Notes under the pieces: generated by a model | Databases searched by the model: none | What the model saw: the letters and a program-made list of their open reading frames with translations, nothing else | What the model was told of the DNA's origin: nothing | Translations under genes and position numbers: made by a program | Shown here: piece by piece, positions 1-7,919 of the stretch | How positions within the stretch are numbered: the first letter of the stretch is position 1 | Layout of the letters: each line of letters opens with the position of its first letter | Origin: Bacillota bacterium | Lineage (GTDB): Bacteria; Bacillota; Clostridia; Lachnospirales; Lachnospiraceae | Direction of reading: 5' to 3' | DNA length: 45,430 nucleotides | Assembly: GCA_023411225.1 (NCBI GenBank) | Contig: JAEYPA010000135.1 | Location: 1-45,430, forward strand

Positions 1-584
1 TCAAACATTACTCCTGCCACACGGTCCATTTTAAGTCCTTGAGAGGATACCTCCATGACACAATACTCACAACCATCCTCCACCATAGCATGAAAAAGCT
101 TTTGTAATTCATAGCTTTCCGGAGTAGTGTTGGCAGTCTTCACCTTACGTCCATTGATTACGGCTCCAATGGTACCAATTACTCCTACCTTCTTAGAAGC
201 CGCTGTTAAAATTGCTTGTATCATATAAGACGTGGTAGTTTTTCCCTTAGTTCCAGTTAACCCAATCATTTTCATTTTCTTAGCTGGGTATCCAAAATAA
301 GCTGCTGACAATAAGGATAACGCCCTACGGTTGTTATCAGTCTTAATAACAGTAACTCCTTCTGGGAAAATAAGAGTTCCATCTTCTACTACTATGGCAC
401 TGCAGCCCTTCTTAGCTACATCATTTATATAGATATGGGAGTCCCTCTCTGTTCCCTTAATACAGACAAAGACTGAATCCTTTACTGCCTTTCTGGAGTC
501 ATAAATCACATCACTAATTTCCACGTCTAGGCTCCCTTGTAATACTTCATATTTCATTTTTTCAACTAAGGCTCTTAACTTCAT
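1..584 (-). CDS. murE: UDP-N-acetylmuramyl-tripeptide synthetase (MurE), N-terminal part, cut by window edge
   Basis: The first 194 codons of a Mur ligase are present; the 3' end lies outside the window. MurE adds the third stem-peptide residue (usually meso-diaminopimelate in this group) to UDP-MurNAc-L-Ala-D-Glu in the cytoplasm, using ATP. The ATP loop reads GLTGTKGKTTTSYMI at about residues 108-122, followed by TIGAVINGRK and NTTPES, the typical MurE order. An N-terminal substrate domain (DSRKAVKDSVFVCIKGT) comes first. The ATG at 584 was chosen because AGGATGG lies about 9 bases upstream. It follows dapF, which makes the meso-DAP precursor, but a terminator separates them, so it probably has its own promoter in 585-690. 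The choice of DAP over lysine as substrate is inferred. Confidence 0.93.
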   Translation of the reverse strand, partial: MKLRALVEKMKYEVLQGSLDVEISDVIYDSRKAVKDSVFVCIKGTERDSHIYINDVAKKGCSAIVVEDGTLIFPEGVTVIKTDNNRRALSLLSAAYFGYPAKKMKMIGLTGTKGKTTTSYMIQAILTAASKKVGVIGTIGAVINGRKVKTANTTPESYELQKLFHAMVEDGCEYCVMEVSSQGLKMDRVAGVMF

Positions 585-690
585 TCTTCCATTTCCATCC
601 TATCCATCAATCTCTTTTTACTATCACGGCACAAATAAAAAAGTCTTCTACTTTCATTATGCTCTATAATTCCTAAAGTTAGACACGACG

Positions 691-714
691 AAAAGCCGGC
701 CTAAGCCAGCTTTT
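691..714 (-). terminator. Terminator after dapF
   Basis: The arms AAAAGCTGGC and GCCGGCTTTT (minus strand) form a 10-bp stem around a TTAG loop, ending in TTTT, directly downstream of the dapF stop. The A-run on the other arm may let it work in both directions. Confidence 0.75.
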
Positions 715-721
715 CATAATA

Positions 722-1573
722 TTATCCCAATGTATATTCTATTTCACTTTCAAACACAGTGTAGGAAGGGCCTGTCATAAAAACATGACCAGATTCCTCA
801 TCCCATTCCACTAAAAGAGGGCCACCAATCTGCTCAACAGTAACTTTACGGTCACACATTCCTAATAAAACCGCTGCTATCACAGCAGAACAGCAACCTG
901 TTCCACAGCCTATGGTCTCTCCGGTACCTCTTTCCCATTCCCGCATCTTTAGGTAGTCTCTTCTGACAAATTGACCAAAGGTAACATTGGTCTTATTAGG
1001 GAATAACTCTCTATGATATTCCAGTGCTTTTCCGTAGCCTTCCACATCAAAGTCACTAACGTCCTCTACAAAGGTTACTATGTGAGGATTCCCCCAAGAC
1101 ATTGCTGTAATATGAAAAGTTGCATCCAGAATCTTTACCGGTTGATTCACAAACTGGGTAAGTGGTGTATTCACAGGGATTATTGTTGTGTCTAGTCTTG
1201 GCTCTCCAATATCTGCTCGAATATTGACAGCCTTGTCATCTTCCACTGTAAGCCACAACTTTTGGATTCCACCTAAGGTCTCTATGGTGAGGTAGGTTTT
1301 ATCTGTCAGTTTATGGTCATAGACATATTTCCCTACACTTCGAAGGGCATTACCACACATTTCCCCTTCTGATCCATCTGGATTAAACATTCTCATTCGA
1401 AAATCTGCTACTGTAGATGGACAAATAAGCACCATCCCATCAGAACCGATGGCAAAATGTCGGTCACTGACAAATCTTGCAAGTTTAGTTAAATCCGGCA
1501 GATTTTGATGAATTGCATCTATATATACGTAATCATTACCGAAGGCTTGCATCTTCGTAAATTGAATCTTCAT
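722..1573 (-). CDS. dapF: Diaminopimelate epimerase
   Basis: This 283-residue protein has the normal DapF length. It converts LL- to meso-diaminopimelate without a cofactor, using two cysteines as acid and base. Both are present: Cys73 in EMCGNALRS and Cys223 in GETIGCGTGCC. The N-terminal substrate motif FGNDYVYID (residues 11-19) is also intact. The start at 1573 has GGAGG 9 bases upstream, inside the last codons of the transsulfuration gene, whose stop is 2 bases away; the two are therefore one operon, read from the 2836-2864 promoter. Product supply fits murE next door. Confidence 0.96.
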   Translation of the reverse strand: MKIQFTKMQAFGNDYVYIDAIHQNLPDLTKLARFVSDRHFAIGSDGMVLICPSTVADFRMRMFNPDGSEGEMCGNALRSVGKYVYDHKLTDKTYLTIETLGGIQKLWLTVEDDKAVNIRADIGEPRLDTTIIPVNTPLTQFVNQPVKILDATFHITAMSWGNPHIVTFVEDVSDFDVEGYGKALEYHRELFPNKTNVTFGQFVRRDYLKMREWERGTGETIGCGTGCCSAVIAAVLLGMCDRKVTVEQIGGPLLVEWDEESGHVFMTGPSYTVFESEIEYTLG

Positions 1574-1575
1574 CT

Positions 1576-2763
1576 CTAGCAGCCTCCATTAAGTGCACGA
1601 TCTAAATCATTGATTATATCATCCACGTTCTCTAACCCAACCGATAATCTTAAGAAAGTCTCTGTAATACCAAGCTTTTGTCTGGTCTCTTCCTTTAAAG
1701 ACTCATGGGTCTGTGTTCTTGGATAGGTAATTAACGTCTCTGGCCCACCTAAACTCTCTGCGAACATAATCATATCTACATCGTGAAGTACTTTCTCAAC
1801 AGTTTCAAAGCTATCAACATTAAAGGAAATCATACCACCAAAACCAGTGGTCTGCTTCTTGGTAATCGCATAATCTTTATGATCCTCAAAGCCAACATAG
1901 AATACTTTCGTTACCTTTTTCTGGGTCCTTAACCACTGCGCAACCTTCATTGCATTCTCATTGTGTCGATCCATACGAAGTGGAAGCGTCTTAATGCCAC
2001 GAAGTAATAACCAAGAATCCATTGGAGCAAGTCCATTCCCATGAGATTTTAACTGAAGTCTCATATGATCCGCTAACTCCTGGGTATTAACTACAACAAT
2101 ACCGGCAATAACATCATTATGGCCACCGATAAACTTGGTTCCACTGTGTACTACCGCATCCGCTCCTAAAGTAAGTGGCTTTTGGAAGTAAGGAGTTAAG
2201 AAAGTATTATCCACTACAGTAAGTGCTCCTACTGTCTTAGCCAATTTGCTTAATTCTGCAATATCTGCCACCTTCATCATTGGGTTCGTTGGTGTCTCGA
2301 TAAACAGCATTCTGGTCTTCTCAGTAAGGTGTGCCTTAACCTCATCTAAATTACTCATATCTACATAGGTAAAGGTACAGCCATATTTAGTAAAGATGTC
2401 TTCTCCGATTCGATAGGTACCACCATAGATATCATCCGACAACAACACGTGATCCCCAGGATTTAAAATAGTAAATAACGCCATGTTAGCTGCTTGTCCA
2501 CTGGATAATGCAAAGCCTTCTAACCCTTCCTCTAGAATCGCCATGGTTCTTTCTAATTCTTGTCTAGTAGGGTTTTGTAAACGCGTGTAATCATAGCCAG
2601 TAGATTCGCCCAATCCTTTATGGCGAAATGTAGATGTCTGAAAAATAGGAAAACTTACTGCTCCTGTCATTGGATCATGGCCTAAAGCTCCATGAACTGC
2701 CTTAGATTCAAATTTTAATTCTTCTTTTCTGCTATAATCGTTGTAATTACTAAAATTTTTCAT
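1576..2763 (-). CDS. PLP-dependent transsulfuration enzyme (cystathionine gamma-synthase / lyase family)
   Basis: A fold-type I PLP enzyme of the Cys/Met metabolism family, 395 residues from the chosen start. Seen in order: the STFRHKGLGESTGYDYTR substrate region, SSGQAANMA, the DDIYGGTYR loop, VDNTFLTPYFQKPL, and the PLP-lysine motif HSGTKFIGGHNDV near residue 208. These place it in the MetB/MetC/MccB group, but motifs alone do not separate synthase from beta- or gamma-lyase. An ATG four codons upstream (2775) overlaps the ribosome site; the ATG at 2763 follows GAGGTGG. It is the first gene before dapF. The pairing of methionine and DAP genes may reflect the shared aspartate pathway (inference). 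Confidence 0.88.
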   Translation of the reverse strand: MKNFSNYNDYSRKEELKFESKAVHGALGHDPMTGAVSFPIFQTSTFRHKGLGESTGYDYTRLQNPTRQELERTMAILEEGLEGFALSSGQAANMALFTILNPGDHVLLSDDIYGGTYRIGEDIFTKYGCTFTYVDMSNLDEVKAHLTEKTRMLFIETPTNPMMKVADIAELSKLAKTVGALTVVDNTFLTPYFQKPLTLGADAVVHSGTKFIGGHNDVIAGIVVVNTQELADHMRLQLKSHGNGLAPMDSWLLLRGIKTLPLRMDRHNENAMKVAQWLRTQKKVTKVFYVGFEDHKDYAITKKQTTGFGGMISFNVDSFETVEKVLHDVDMIMFAESLGGPETLITYPRTQTHESLKEETRQKLGITETFLRLSVGLENVDDIINDLDRALNGGC

Positions 2764-2835
2764 CGTCCACCTCATATTTTTTTATTTTTATATTTAATCA
2801 TGTTCTTATAAAAGTGTCTTATTAAGGTTAATTTT

Positions 2836-2864
2836 ATTATAGTTGAAGCTATATATAGTGTCAA
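2836..2864 (-). promoter_or_regulatory. Sigma-A promoter for the transsulfuration enzyme-dapF operon
   Basis: TTGACA (2859-2864) and TATAAT (2836-2841) are separated by exactly 17 bases: a perfect housekeeping consensus. The leader to the start codon is about 65 bases; no riboswitch-like fold was recognised in it. Confidence 0.88.
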
Positions 2865-2937
2865 CTGAAGAGAAGTTGCATAAAATACTACAAACTATGC
2901 AAAAAGTGCTCCTATTGTTTCTTTTTAACGTATAGGC

Positions 2938-2966
2938 TAGACAAGCTTCCATAGAAAAGCTAATAT
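2938..2966 (+). promoter_or_regulatory. Candidate promoter for the Cof-type phosphatase
   Basis: TAGACA (2938-2943), 17 bases, then TAATAT (2961-2966), about 30 bases before the start. It is weaker than the divergent promoter on the other strand. Confidence 0.45.
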
Positions 2967-2996
2967 AAATTAAGATTTTAGCAAAGGAGTACAAGG

Positions 2997-3803
2997 ATGG
3001 CATACGAAATACTAGTATTAGATATAGATGGCACTCTTACAACAACAGAGAAAACCATTTCTAATGAAACTCTTCAGGCAATCATTAATATTCAAAAACG
3101 TGGACACATGGTAGTTTTGGCTTCTGGTCGGCCAACTCCAGGTATTTGGCCTGTTGCCAGAAAACTTGAGATGGAGAAATATGGCGGATATATATTAAGC
3201 TATAATGGAGCTCGAATTATTAATTGTTCCACCAATGAGATTATTTACCAAAAGGTTCTTCCCCACGAACTTCTCCCGGAGATTTACCAGGCAGCTAAAG
3301 AGTATAAAACCGGTTTACTTACCTATGATGAACATAGCATTTTGGTAGCTACAAAGATGGATGAATATATCGAAAAAGAAGCCTGGATCAATAAATTACC
3401 CTATACTCAAATACCTGATTTTCTCGACTATGTCACCTTTGATGTCAATAAGTGTGTAATGACAGCTCATCCCGATTATCTTGCTCAGGTTGAGATAAAG
3501 ATGAAGGAACGTTTTGAAGGAAGACTTAATATCTTCCGTTCTGAGCCTTTTTTCTTGGAGGTTGTTCCTTTGCATATTGATAAAGCAGAATCCCTTGGCC
3601 AACTTTTAGATTATTTACACCTCTCTAGGGAGCAAATGATCAGCTGTGGAGATGGCTATAACGATATTACCATGATCCAGTATGCCGGCATGGGAGTTGC
3701 CATGGCCAATGCCCAACAGAAGGTAAAGGAAGTGGCGGATTATATTACCTTAAGCAATGATAACAATGGGGTAGCTCATGTAATCAATGAATTTATGCTT
3801 TGA
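2997..3803 (+). CDS. Cof-type HAD-superfamily phosphatase
   Basis: A 268-residue soluble HAD hydrolase of the Cof/YbiV type with a C2B cap. The nucleophile motif DIDGTLTTT is at residues 8-16, the serine motif is ASGRP (about residue 42), and the Mg-binding motif CGDGYNDITMI lies near residue 215. Members dephosphorylate sugar phosphates, flavin or thiamine intermediates; the substrate cannot be read from sequence. AAAGGAG precedes the ATG by 9 bases. It stands alone, divergent from the transsulfuration operon and 70 bases before a small ORF that may share its transcript. Confidence 0.9.
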   Translation: MAYEILVLDIDGTLTTTEKTISNETLQAIINIQKRGHMVVLASGRPTPGIWPVARKLEMEKYGGYILSYNGARIINCSTNEIIYQKVLPHELLPEIYQAAKEYKTGLLTYDEHSILVATKMDEYIEKEAWINKLPYTQIPDFLDYVTFDVNKCVMTAHPDYLAQVEIKMKERFEGRLNIFRSEPFFLEVVPLHIDKAESLGQLLDYLHLSREQMISCGDGYNDITMIQYAGMGVAMANAQQKVKEVADYITLSNDNNGVAHVINEFML

Positions 3804-3873
3804 TCATCCATGAATAATAAATAATACTTTGAAGAATCCTAATAACAGTACAAGACGTTAGGAGGACGCAACT

Positions 3874-4062
3874 ATGGATGAGAGCAAACAAATTGACGAA
3901 GAAATTCATTCTCTAAGTGTAAACGTTGATCAAACAACCTGCGATTATTATGAAAATCTCTATAGCATACCATTAGATTCCATGGCAGGTAATATCTATT
4001 CAGAAGCAGAATACGGAAATTACAAAAATTTGTATGAAAGAGTAGACCCAAACTGTCCATAA
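3874..4062 (+). CDS. Small acidic orphan protein (62 aa)
   Basis: Family not recognised. The 62-residue product begins MDESKQIDEEIHSL, is acidic and rich in Tyr and Asn, carries two cysteines (one in TTCDYYEN, one in DPNCP at the end), and has no membrane segment. AGGAGG with an 8-base spacer precedes the ATG, and a strong terminator follows 25 bases after the stop, so it is a well-formed gene rather than chance. The Cof-type gene ends 70 bases upstream. An antisense ORF of the same length has no ribosome site and was discarded. Confidence 0.7.
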   Translation: MDESKQIDEEIHSLSVNVDQTTCDYYENLYSIPLDSMAGNIYSEAEYGNYKNLYERVDPNCP

Positions 4063-4087
4063 AACCATAGGGTTATACAAATATATC

Positions 4088-4124
4088 AACCGGCTTTTGG
4101 TTTATCCGAGAGCCGGTTTTTCTT
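4088..4124 (+). terminator. Terminator after the 62-aa gene
   Basis: AACCGGCT (4088-4095) pairs with AGCCGGTT (4111-4118) and runs into TTTCTTT. It closes the Cof/small-protein unit before the ABC-F promoter. Confidence 0.85.
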
Positions 4125-4156
4125 TACCTCGTCTCTTCATTCAACATAAAATTCTC

Positions 4157-4185
4157 TTGTCACTAATGGTAATTTCGTGTAAAAT
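4157..4185 (+). promoter_or_regulatory. Promoter of the ABC-F gene
   Basis: TTGTCA (4157-4162), 17 bases, TAAAAT (4180-4185). The leader holds a 9-bp hairpin (4194-4202 with 4208-4216, TTTTATCTT / AAGATAAAA) just before the ribosome site. Other ABC-F genes are known to be attenuated in their leaders, but no terminator run is seen here. Confidence 0.6.
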
Positions 4186-4242
4186 AGAGAATATTTTATC
4201 TTCTTTCAAGATAAAAATGGACTAGTAAAAGGAGTTTTATGA

Positions 4243-5799
4243 ATGAGTATACTTAATGTTACCCACTTAAGCCACGGTTTTGGAGATCGTGCAATTTTCC
4301 ATGACGTTAGTTTTCGTCTTCTAAAGGGCGAACATATCGGCTTAATAGGTGCAAATGGAGAAGGTAAATCTACCTTTTTAAATATTGTTACCGGTCATCT
4401 TATGCCGGATGAGGGCAATGTAGAGTGGGCAAAAAATGTTCAAGTTGGCTATTTGGACCAACATTCTGCTCTATCTAAAGGGATGACAATTGGAGATGTA
4501 CTACGCTCAGCCTTCTCCCATTTGTTTGCTTTAGAAAAAAAGATGAATGATTTATGTAATCAAATGGCAGAAGCTGACGAAGACGCCCTAAGTAGTATTA
4601 TGGAGGAGTTTAGTGAGATTCAGGATACTCTCGACGCTCATGACTTCTATATTATTGATACAAAGGTGGAAGAAGTAGCAAGAGCCTTAGGGTTATTAGA
4701 ACTTGGCCTTGACAAGGATGTTACAGATTTAAGCGGAGGTCAGCGAACAAAGGTACTCTTAGCAAAGTTGCTACTACAAAAACCAGACATTCTTTTATTA
4801 GATGAACCTACCAATTATTTAGATGTAGAGCATATTGAATGGTTGAAACGATATTTACAGGACTATGAAAATGCATTCATTCTAATTTCACATGATATTC
4901 CATTCTTAAACAGCGTAGTAAATCTAATTTACCATATGGAAAATCAGGAACTAACTCGCTATGTAGGCGATTATGACAAGTTCCAGGAAGTATACGCCAT
5001 GAAAAAGTCCCAGCTAGAAGCTGCCTACAAAAGACAGCAGCAGGAAATTAGTGAACTTAAGGACTTTGTGGCTAGGAATAAAGCTAGAGTTTCCACTCGT
5101 AATATGGCCATGAGCCGTCAGAAGAAATTAGATAAGATGGACGTCATCGAGTTAGCAGCAGAACGTCCAAAGCCGGAGTTTTATTTTAAGGAAGCCCGTG
5201 CTGCTGGTCGTTACATCTTCCAGACAGAAAACCTAGTAATCGGATATGATGAGCCACTGAGTAAGCCTTTAAATTTGTCTATGGAAAGGGGTCAAAAAAT
5301 CGTCTTAACCGGGGCCAATGGAATCGGAAAGACCACATTATTAAAGAGCATTTTGGGAATTATACCTCCATTAAGTGGCAAAGTACACTTAGGAGACTAT
5401 CTGTATAAAGGATATTTTGAACAAGAAATGACCGGTGCCAAAAATAACACCTGTATCGAGGAGCTTTGGACAGAGTTCCCTGGCTATACTCAATATGAGG
5501 TACGTTCTGCCTTAGCCAAATGTGGTCTGACAACCAAGCATATCGAAAGTCAGGTTCGTGTATTAAGCGGTGGGGAACAGGCCAAGGTGCGTTTATGTAA
5601 ATTAATCAACCGAGAGACCAATATTCTCTTACTAGACGAGCCTACCAACCATCTGGATGTAGATGCCAAGGCTGAGTTAAAACGAGCCCTGAAAGAATAT
5701 AAAGGAAGTATCCTATTAATCTGTCATGAACCAGAATTCTACGAAGATCTGGCAACTAAAGTATGGGACTGCTCTCTATGGACAACTAAATTGTTATAA
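4243..5799 (+). CDS. ABC-F family ATPase (YkpA/YbiT-like)
   Basis: A 518-residue protein with two ABC ATPase domains and no membrane segments, the ABC-F layout. Domain 1 has Walker A GANGEGKST (36-44), signature LSGGQRTKV and Walker B LLLDEPTNYLD. A charged linker (KRQQQEISELKDFVARN and ARVSTRNMAMSRQKKLD) precedes domain 2 with GANGIGKTT, LSGGEQAKV and LLLDEPTNHLD. ABC-F proteins act on the ribosome E site as translation factors, or as antibiotic protection factors. The linker and C-terminal WDCSLW resemble the YkpA/YbiT branch, a housekeeping group; resistance function is not indicated. GGAG lies 9 bases before the ATG. It appears monocistronic. Confidence 0.92.
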   Translation: MSILNVTHLSHGFGDRAIFHDVSFRLLKGEHIGLIGANGEGKSTFLNIVTGHLMPDEGNVEWAKNVQVGYLDQHSALSKGMTIGDVLRSAFSHLFALEKKMNDLCNQMAEADEDALSSIMEEFSEIQDTLDAHDFYIIDTKVEEVARALGLLELGLDKDVTDLSGGQRTKVLLAKLLLQKPDILLLDEPTNYLDVEHIEWLKRYLQDYENAFILISHDIPFLNSVVNLIYHMENQELTRYVGDYDKFQEVYAMKKSQLEAAYKRQQQEISELKDFVARNKARVSTRNMAMSRQKKLDKMDVIELAAERPKPEFYFKEARAAGRYIFQTENLVIGYDEPLSKPLNLSMERGQKIVLTGANGIGKTTLLKSILGIIPPLSGKVHLGDYLYKGYFEQEMTGAKNNTCIEELWTEFPGYTQYEVRSALAKCGLTTKHIESQVRVLSGGEQAKVRLCKLINRETNILLLDEPTNHLDVDAKAELKRALKEYKGSILLICHEPEFYEDLATKVWDCSLWTTKLL

Positions 5800-5835
5800 A
5801 AGATGGATTGTGGGTGGATTTAAGAAGGTTATTCA

Positions 5836-5880
5836 CATCCCGAAAGAGCCAGGAAAAGGTGGTATGGCACTTTCGGGATG
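5836..5880. repeat. Inverted repeat between convergent genes
   Basis: CATCCCGAAAG (5836-5846) pairs perfectly with CTTTCGGGATG (5870-5880) across a 23-base loop. There is no T-run on either side, so it is a weak terminator candidate between the ABC-F gene and the DUF3781 gene. Confidence 0.5.
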
Positions 5881-5905
5881 TTATAGTGATTACAGATTGT
5901 ATAGC

Positions 5906-6157
5906 TCATTTCTTCTCCCTATGTGCTGTAATAATGGTGTAACTATACGCATTTACCGTTATGACATAATTGTCTATCTCTATATACCAGTTTTTACCTT
6001 CTCTAGTAATATTAGCATTTGCAGAATAGATTTTATCTCTACACCATTCAACTACGTTATTCGAATCTAAAGAAAGATTTCTTTTTATTCGTTCTATCCC
6101 CAATGCTGTTGTATGTAATTTATCCAAATTCTCTAATAATTCGGTAGCATCAATCAT
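5906..6157 (-). CDS. DUF3781-like small protein
   Basis: An 83-residue soluble protein. The order HTTALGIERIKRNLSL, VVEWCRDKI, REGKNWYIEIDNYVITVNAYSYTIITAH matches what I recall of the DUF3781 family, whose role is unknown. AAAGGAAAGGG precedes the ATG by 8 bases. It is the only gene between the ABC-F end and the signal peptidase terminator, convergent with the former. The family name rests on recalled motifs, so confidence is moderate; that the gene is real is more certain. Confidence 0.68.
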   Translation of the reverse strand: MIDATELLENLDKLHTTALGIERIKRNLSLDSNNVVEWCRDKIYSANANITREGKNWYIEIDNYVITVNAYSYTIITAHREKK

Positions 6158-6254
6158 ATATATCCCTTTCCTTTAAAAATTCAAATTAATCTTTCTTATT
6201 ACAGTGTCGGCCCTTAGGCCAGTCGTATGGCAGCGCATTCATTGTGGCTAAGAT

Positions 6255-6307
6255 AAAAAAGAAAGGATTATGGCATATGCTTCTATACCTATTATCCTTC
6301 CTTTTTT
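6255..6307 (-). terminator. Terminator after the signal peptidase pair
   Basis: A long stem pairs AAAAAAGGAAGGAT (minus 5' arm, near 6307) with ATCCTTTCTTTTTT (near 6255), with small mismatches inside and a T-run on the 3' side. It lies 37 bases after the lepB stop. The A/T-rich arms could also stop plus-strand transcripts. The rest of 6158-6343 holds only a short GGCC-CTTA-GGCC hairpin near 6210. Confidence 0.72.
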
Positions 6308-6343
6308 ATACATTATGTCTCAATCAAGCCTTAGCGCCGTCGC

Positions 6344-7030
6344 TTAGTACACTGTACCAAACTTACCCAGTGGCCAGATTCTTAGACACACTCGGCCCAT
6401 CATAGCTTCCTTATTAATTGGACCTACCACTCTGCAATCCTGGCTTACTTCTCGGTTATCACCCATAAGGAAGTATTCATCCTCATTCAGTGTAATGGGG
6501 CTCTCTATCATTCCCGGATCTCCCATTGCTCCGTCTACATAGTCCTCTTCTATCTTTTCACCGTTAATATATACTCCATCCTCTTTCATCTGGATAGTCT
6601 CTCCCGGTAAGCCAATCACACGTTTAATCCAGTACTTTCCGTTATCGAGTACACTGCCTGTTGGTGCTTCAAAAACTACAATATCAAACCGGTCAGGGTT
6701 AGAAAAATAATTAGAAACCTTCTCCACAAACAGTTGATCTCCCTCTTCCAGAGTATCATACATCGACTCCTGTGATACCTCTACCTTTTGTATAACAAAA
6801 CGATTTAATAGAAGGGCCAGACAAAGAGCTGCTACTACATAAAGTAGAGTCGTAATTATCTCGTGCCCAATTGATTTCTTTTTTACAGTTCCATTTATAT
6901 CATTTAACTCGACATCCTCATTCGCTGATTTTTCATCAACAGAATTCTCAAGCTCAACGATTTCTTTTGCGAAATCATCTGAATAACCTTCCTCTTCTGT
7001 CGTATCATTCTCTAATTTCTCGTAATCCAT
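6344..7030 (-). CDS. lepB: Signal peptidase I, second copy, with acidic N-terminal extension
   Basis: Type I signal peptidase (serine-lysine protease) that removes signal peptides outside the membrane. From the chosen start it has 228 residues. The catalytic serine is in VSQESMYDTLEEGDQLFVEKV, the lysine in GKYWIKRVIGLPGE, and box E is LMGDNREVSQDCRVVG. One membrane helix (IITTLLYVVAALCLALLLNRF) precedes the serine. Ahead of it lies an acidic, probably disordered cytoplasmic segment of about 65 residues, absent from its neighbour. The start at 7030 follows GGGAGG by 9 bases; an upstream ATG at 7048 lies in front of that site. It follows the other lepB by 26 bases. Confidence 0.93.
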   Translation of the reverse strand: MDYEKLENDTTEEEGYSDDFAKEIVELENSVDEKSANEDVELNDINGTVKKKSIGHEIITTLLYVVAALCLALLLNRFVIQKVEVSQESMYDTLEEGDQLFVEKVSNYFSNPDRFDIVVFEAPTGSVLDNGKYWIKRVIGLPGETIQMKEDGVYINGEKIEEDYVDGAMGDPGMIESPITLNEDEYFLMGDNREVSQDCRVVGPINKEAMMGRVCLRIWPLGKFGTVY

Positions 7031-7056
7031 GACATATATCCTCCCCATACGTTTTC

Positions 7057-7611
7057 CTAATCAATAATTCCAATTGTATTGATTGGCCAAACCCGAAAAA
7101 AAGCTTTTCCTATAATTGAATTTCTTTTCACCAAACCGACTGAGCGGTCACGACTATCGGTACTCTGATAACGATTATCTCCAAGTACAAAGTATTCATC
7201 TTCGCCTAACTTAATCTCCTCTTTTGCAATTCCAGCATCATACAGATACTCTTCCCCTTGAGGATCATCTAAAGGCTCTTTATTTCTAAACACCTTACCA
7301 TCCTTAATCTGAATATAATCACCTGGAACCCCTACTACCCGTTTAATATAATACGTATCCGGATTTTTTTCAAATGGTCTGAATACAATAATATCATACA
7401 CTTTAGGATCATGAAAATAGTAACTCACTTTCTCCACAAATAGCTGATCATTAGTGTGAAGCGTTTCCTGCATAGATGAGCCATCTACTTCTACCTTTTG
7501 AAGCACAAAACGATTCAACAGTAATGCCGCCAAAATAACGACTGCAATATAAACAAATAGGTTACCCCATTTAAAGGGCTTTTTAACCTTACTTTCCTTT
7601 TGTTCATCCAT
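7057..7611 (-). CDS. lepB: Signal peptidase I, first copy
   Basis: A compact 184-residue SipS-like signal peptidase I. One N-terminal membrane helix (LFVYIAVVILAALLLNRFVL) is followed by serine box VDGSSMQETLHTND, lysine box DTYYIKRVVGVPGDYIQI, and VLGDNRYQSTDSRDRSVG. All catalytic boxes are intact. GGGAGAAG precedes the ATG. It lies in tandem with the longer second copy, and their cores are clearly related, so the pair arose by duplication; paired Sip proteases are common in Firmicutes and may divide substrates (inference). Confidence 0.94.
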   Translation of the reverse strand: MDEQKESKVKKPFKWGNLFVYIAVVILAALLLNRFVLQKVEVDGSSMQETLHTNDQLFVEKVSYYFHDPKVYDIIVFRPFEKNPDTYYIKRVVGVPGDYIQIKDGKVFRNKEPLDDPQGEEYLYDAGIAKEEIKLGEDEYFVLGDNRYQSTDSRDRSVGLVKRNSIIGKAFFRVWPINTIGIID

Positions 7612-7631
7612 TTATGCTTCTCCCGTTTATC

Positions 7632-7668
7632 ATGAAAGCACTTTCGACTCTCTCGAAAGTGCTTTCAT
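7632..7668. repeat. Perfect 16-bp hairpin between rpoZ and lepB
   Basis: ATGAAAGCACTTTCGA (7632-7647) is an exact inverted match of 7653-7668, with a 5-base loop. Neither strand has a proper T-run after it. It may be a terminator variant or RNA-processing stem separating yicC-remA-gmk-rpoZ from lepB. Confidence 0.7.
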
Positions 7669-7678
7669 AAATTAATGT

Positions 7679-7918
7679 TTAATTTTCCTCTTCATCATTT
7701 ACAATCTTAACCTTACTCTCATATAATTCATCGATTGCAATAGATAATGGCTTTGGACATTTGGTATCTACCATAGGCTCAGCACCGTCAATAATCTGTC
7801 TTGCTCTTTTTGCTGTTGCCAATACGATAGAATATCTGCTGTTAACTACAGGCTGTTCTCCTGGTTCAACCTCACTATTTACTACTGTCATTAAATCTGT
7901 ATAAGATGGGTGTAACAT
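7679..7918 (-). CDS. rpoZ: RNA polymerase omega subunit
   Basis: A 79-residue protein with the omega core NSRYSIVLATAKRARQI (residues 26-42) and the KPLSIAIDELYESKV segment that contacts the beta' subunit. Omega helps RNA polymerase assembly and, in some bacteria, ppGpp binding. The ATG is one base past the gmk stop, with GGAG 9 bases upstream inside gmk, so translation is probably coupled. The gmk-rpoZ order is the usual Firmicutes arrangement. Confidence 0.94.
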   Translation of the reverse strand: MLHPSYTDLMTVVNSEVEPGEQPVVNSRYSIVLATAKRARQIIDGAEPMVDTKCPKPLSIAIDELYESKVKIVNDEEEN

Positions 7919-7919
7919 A

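Noticed and set aside
2764..2835. SAM riboswitch or T-box before the transsulfuration gene
   Set aside because: The leader is only about 65 bases and has no conserved core or terminator.
3872..4060. Antisense open frame of 62 codons opposite the small acidic gene
   Set aside because: No ribosome site or promoter on that strand; the plus-strand frame has AGGAGG and a terminator.
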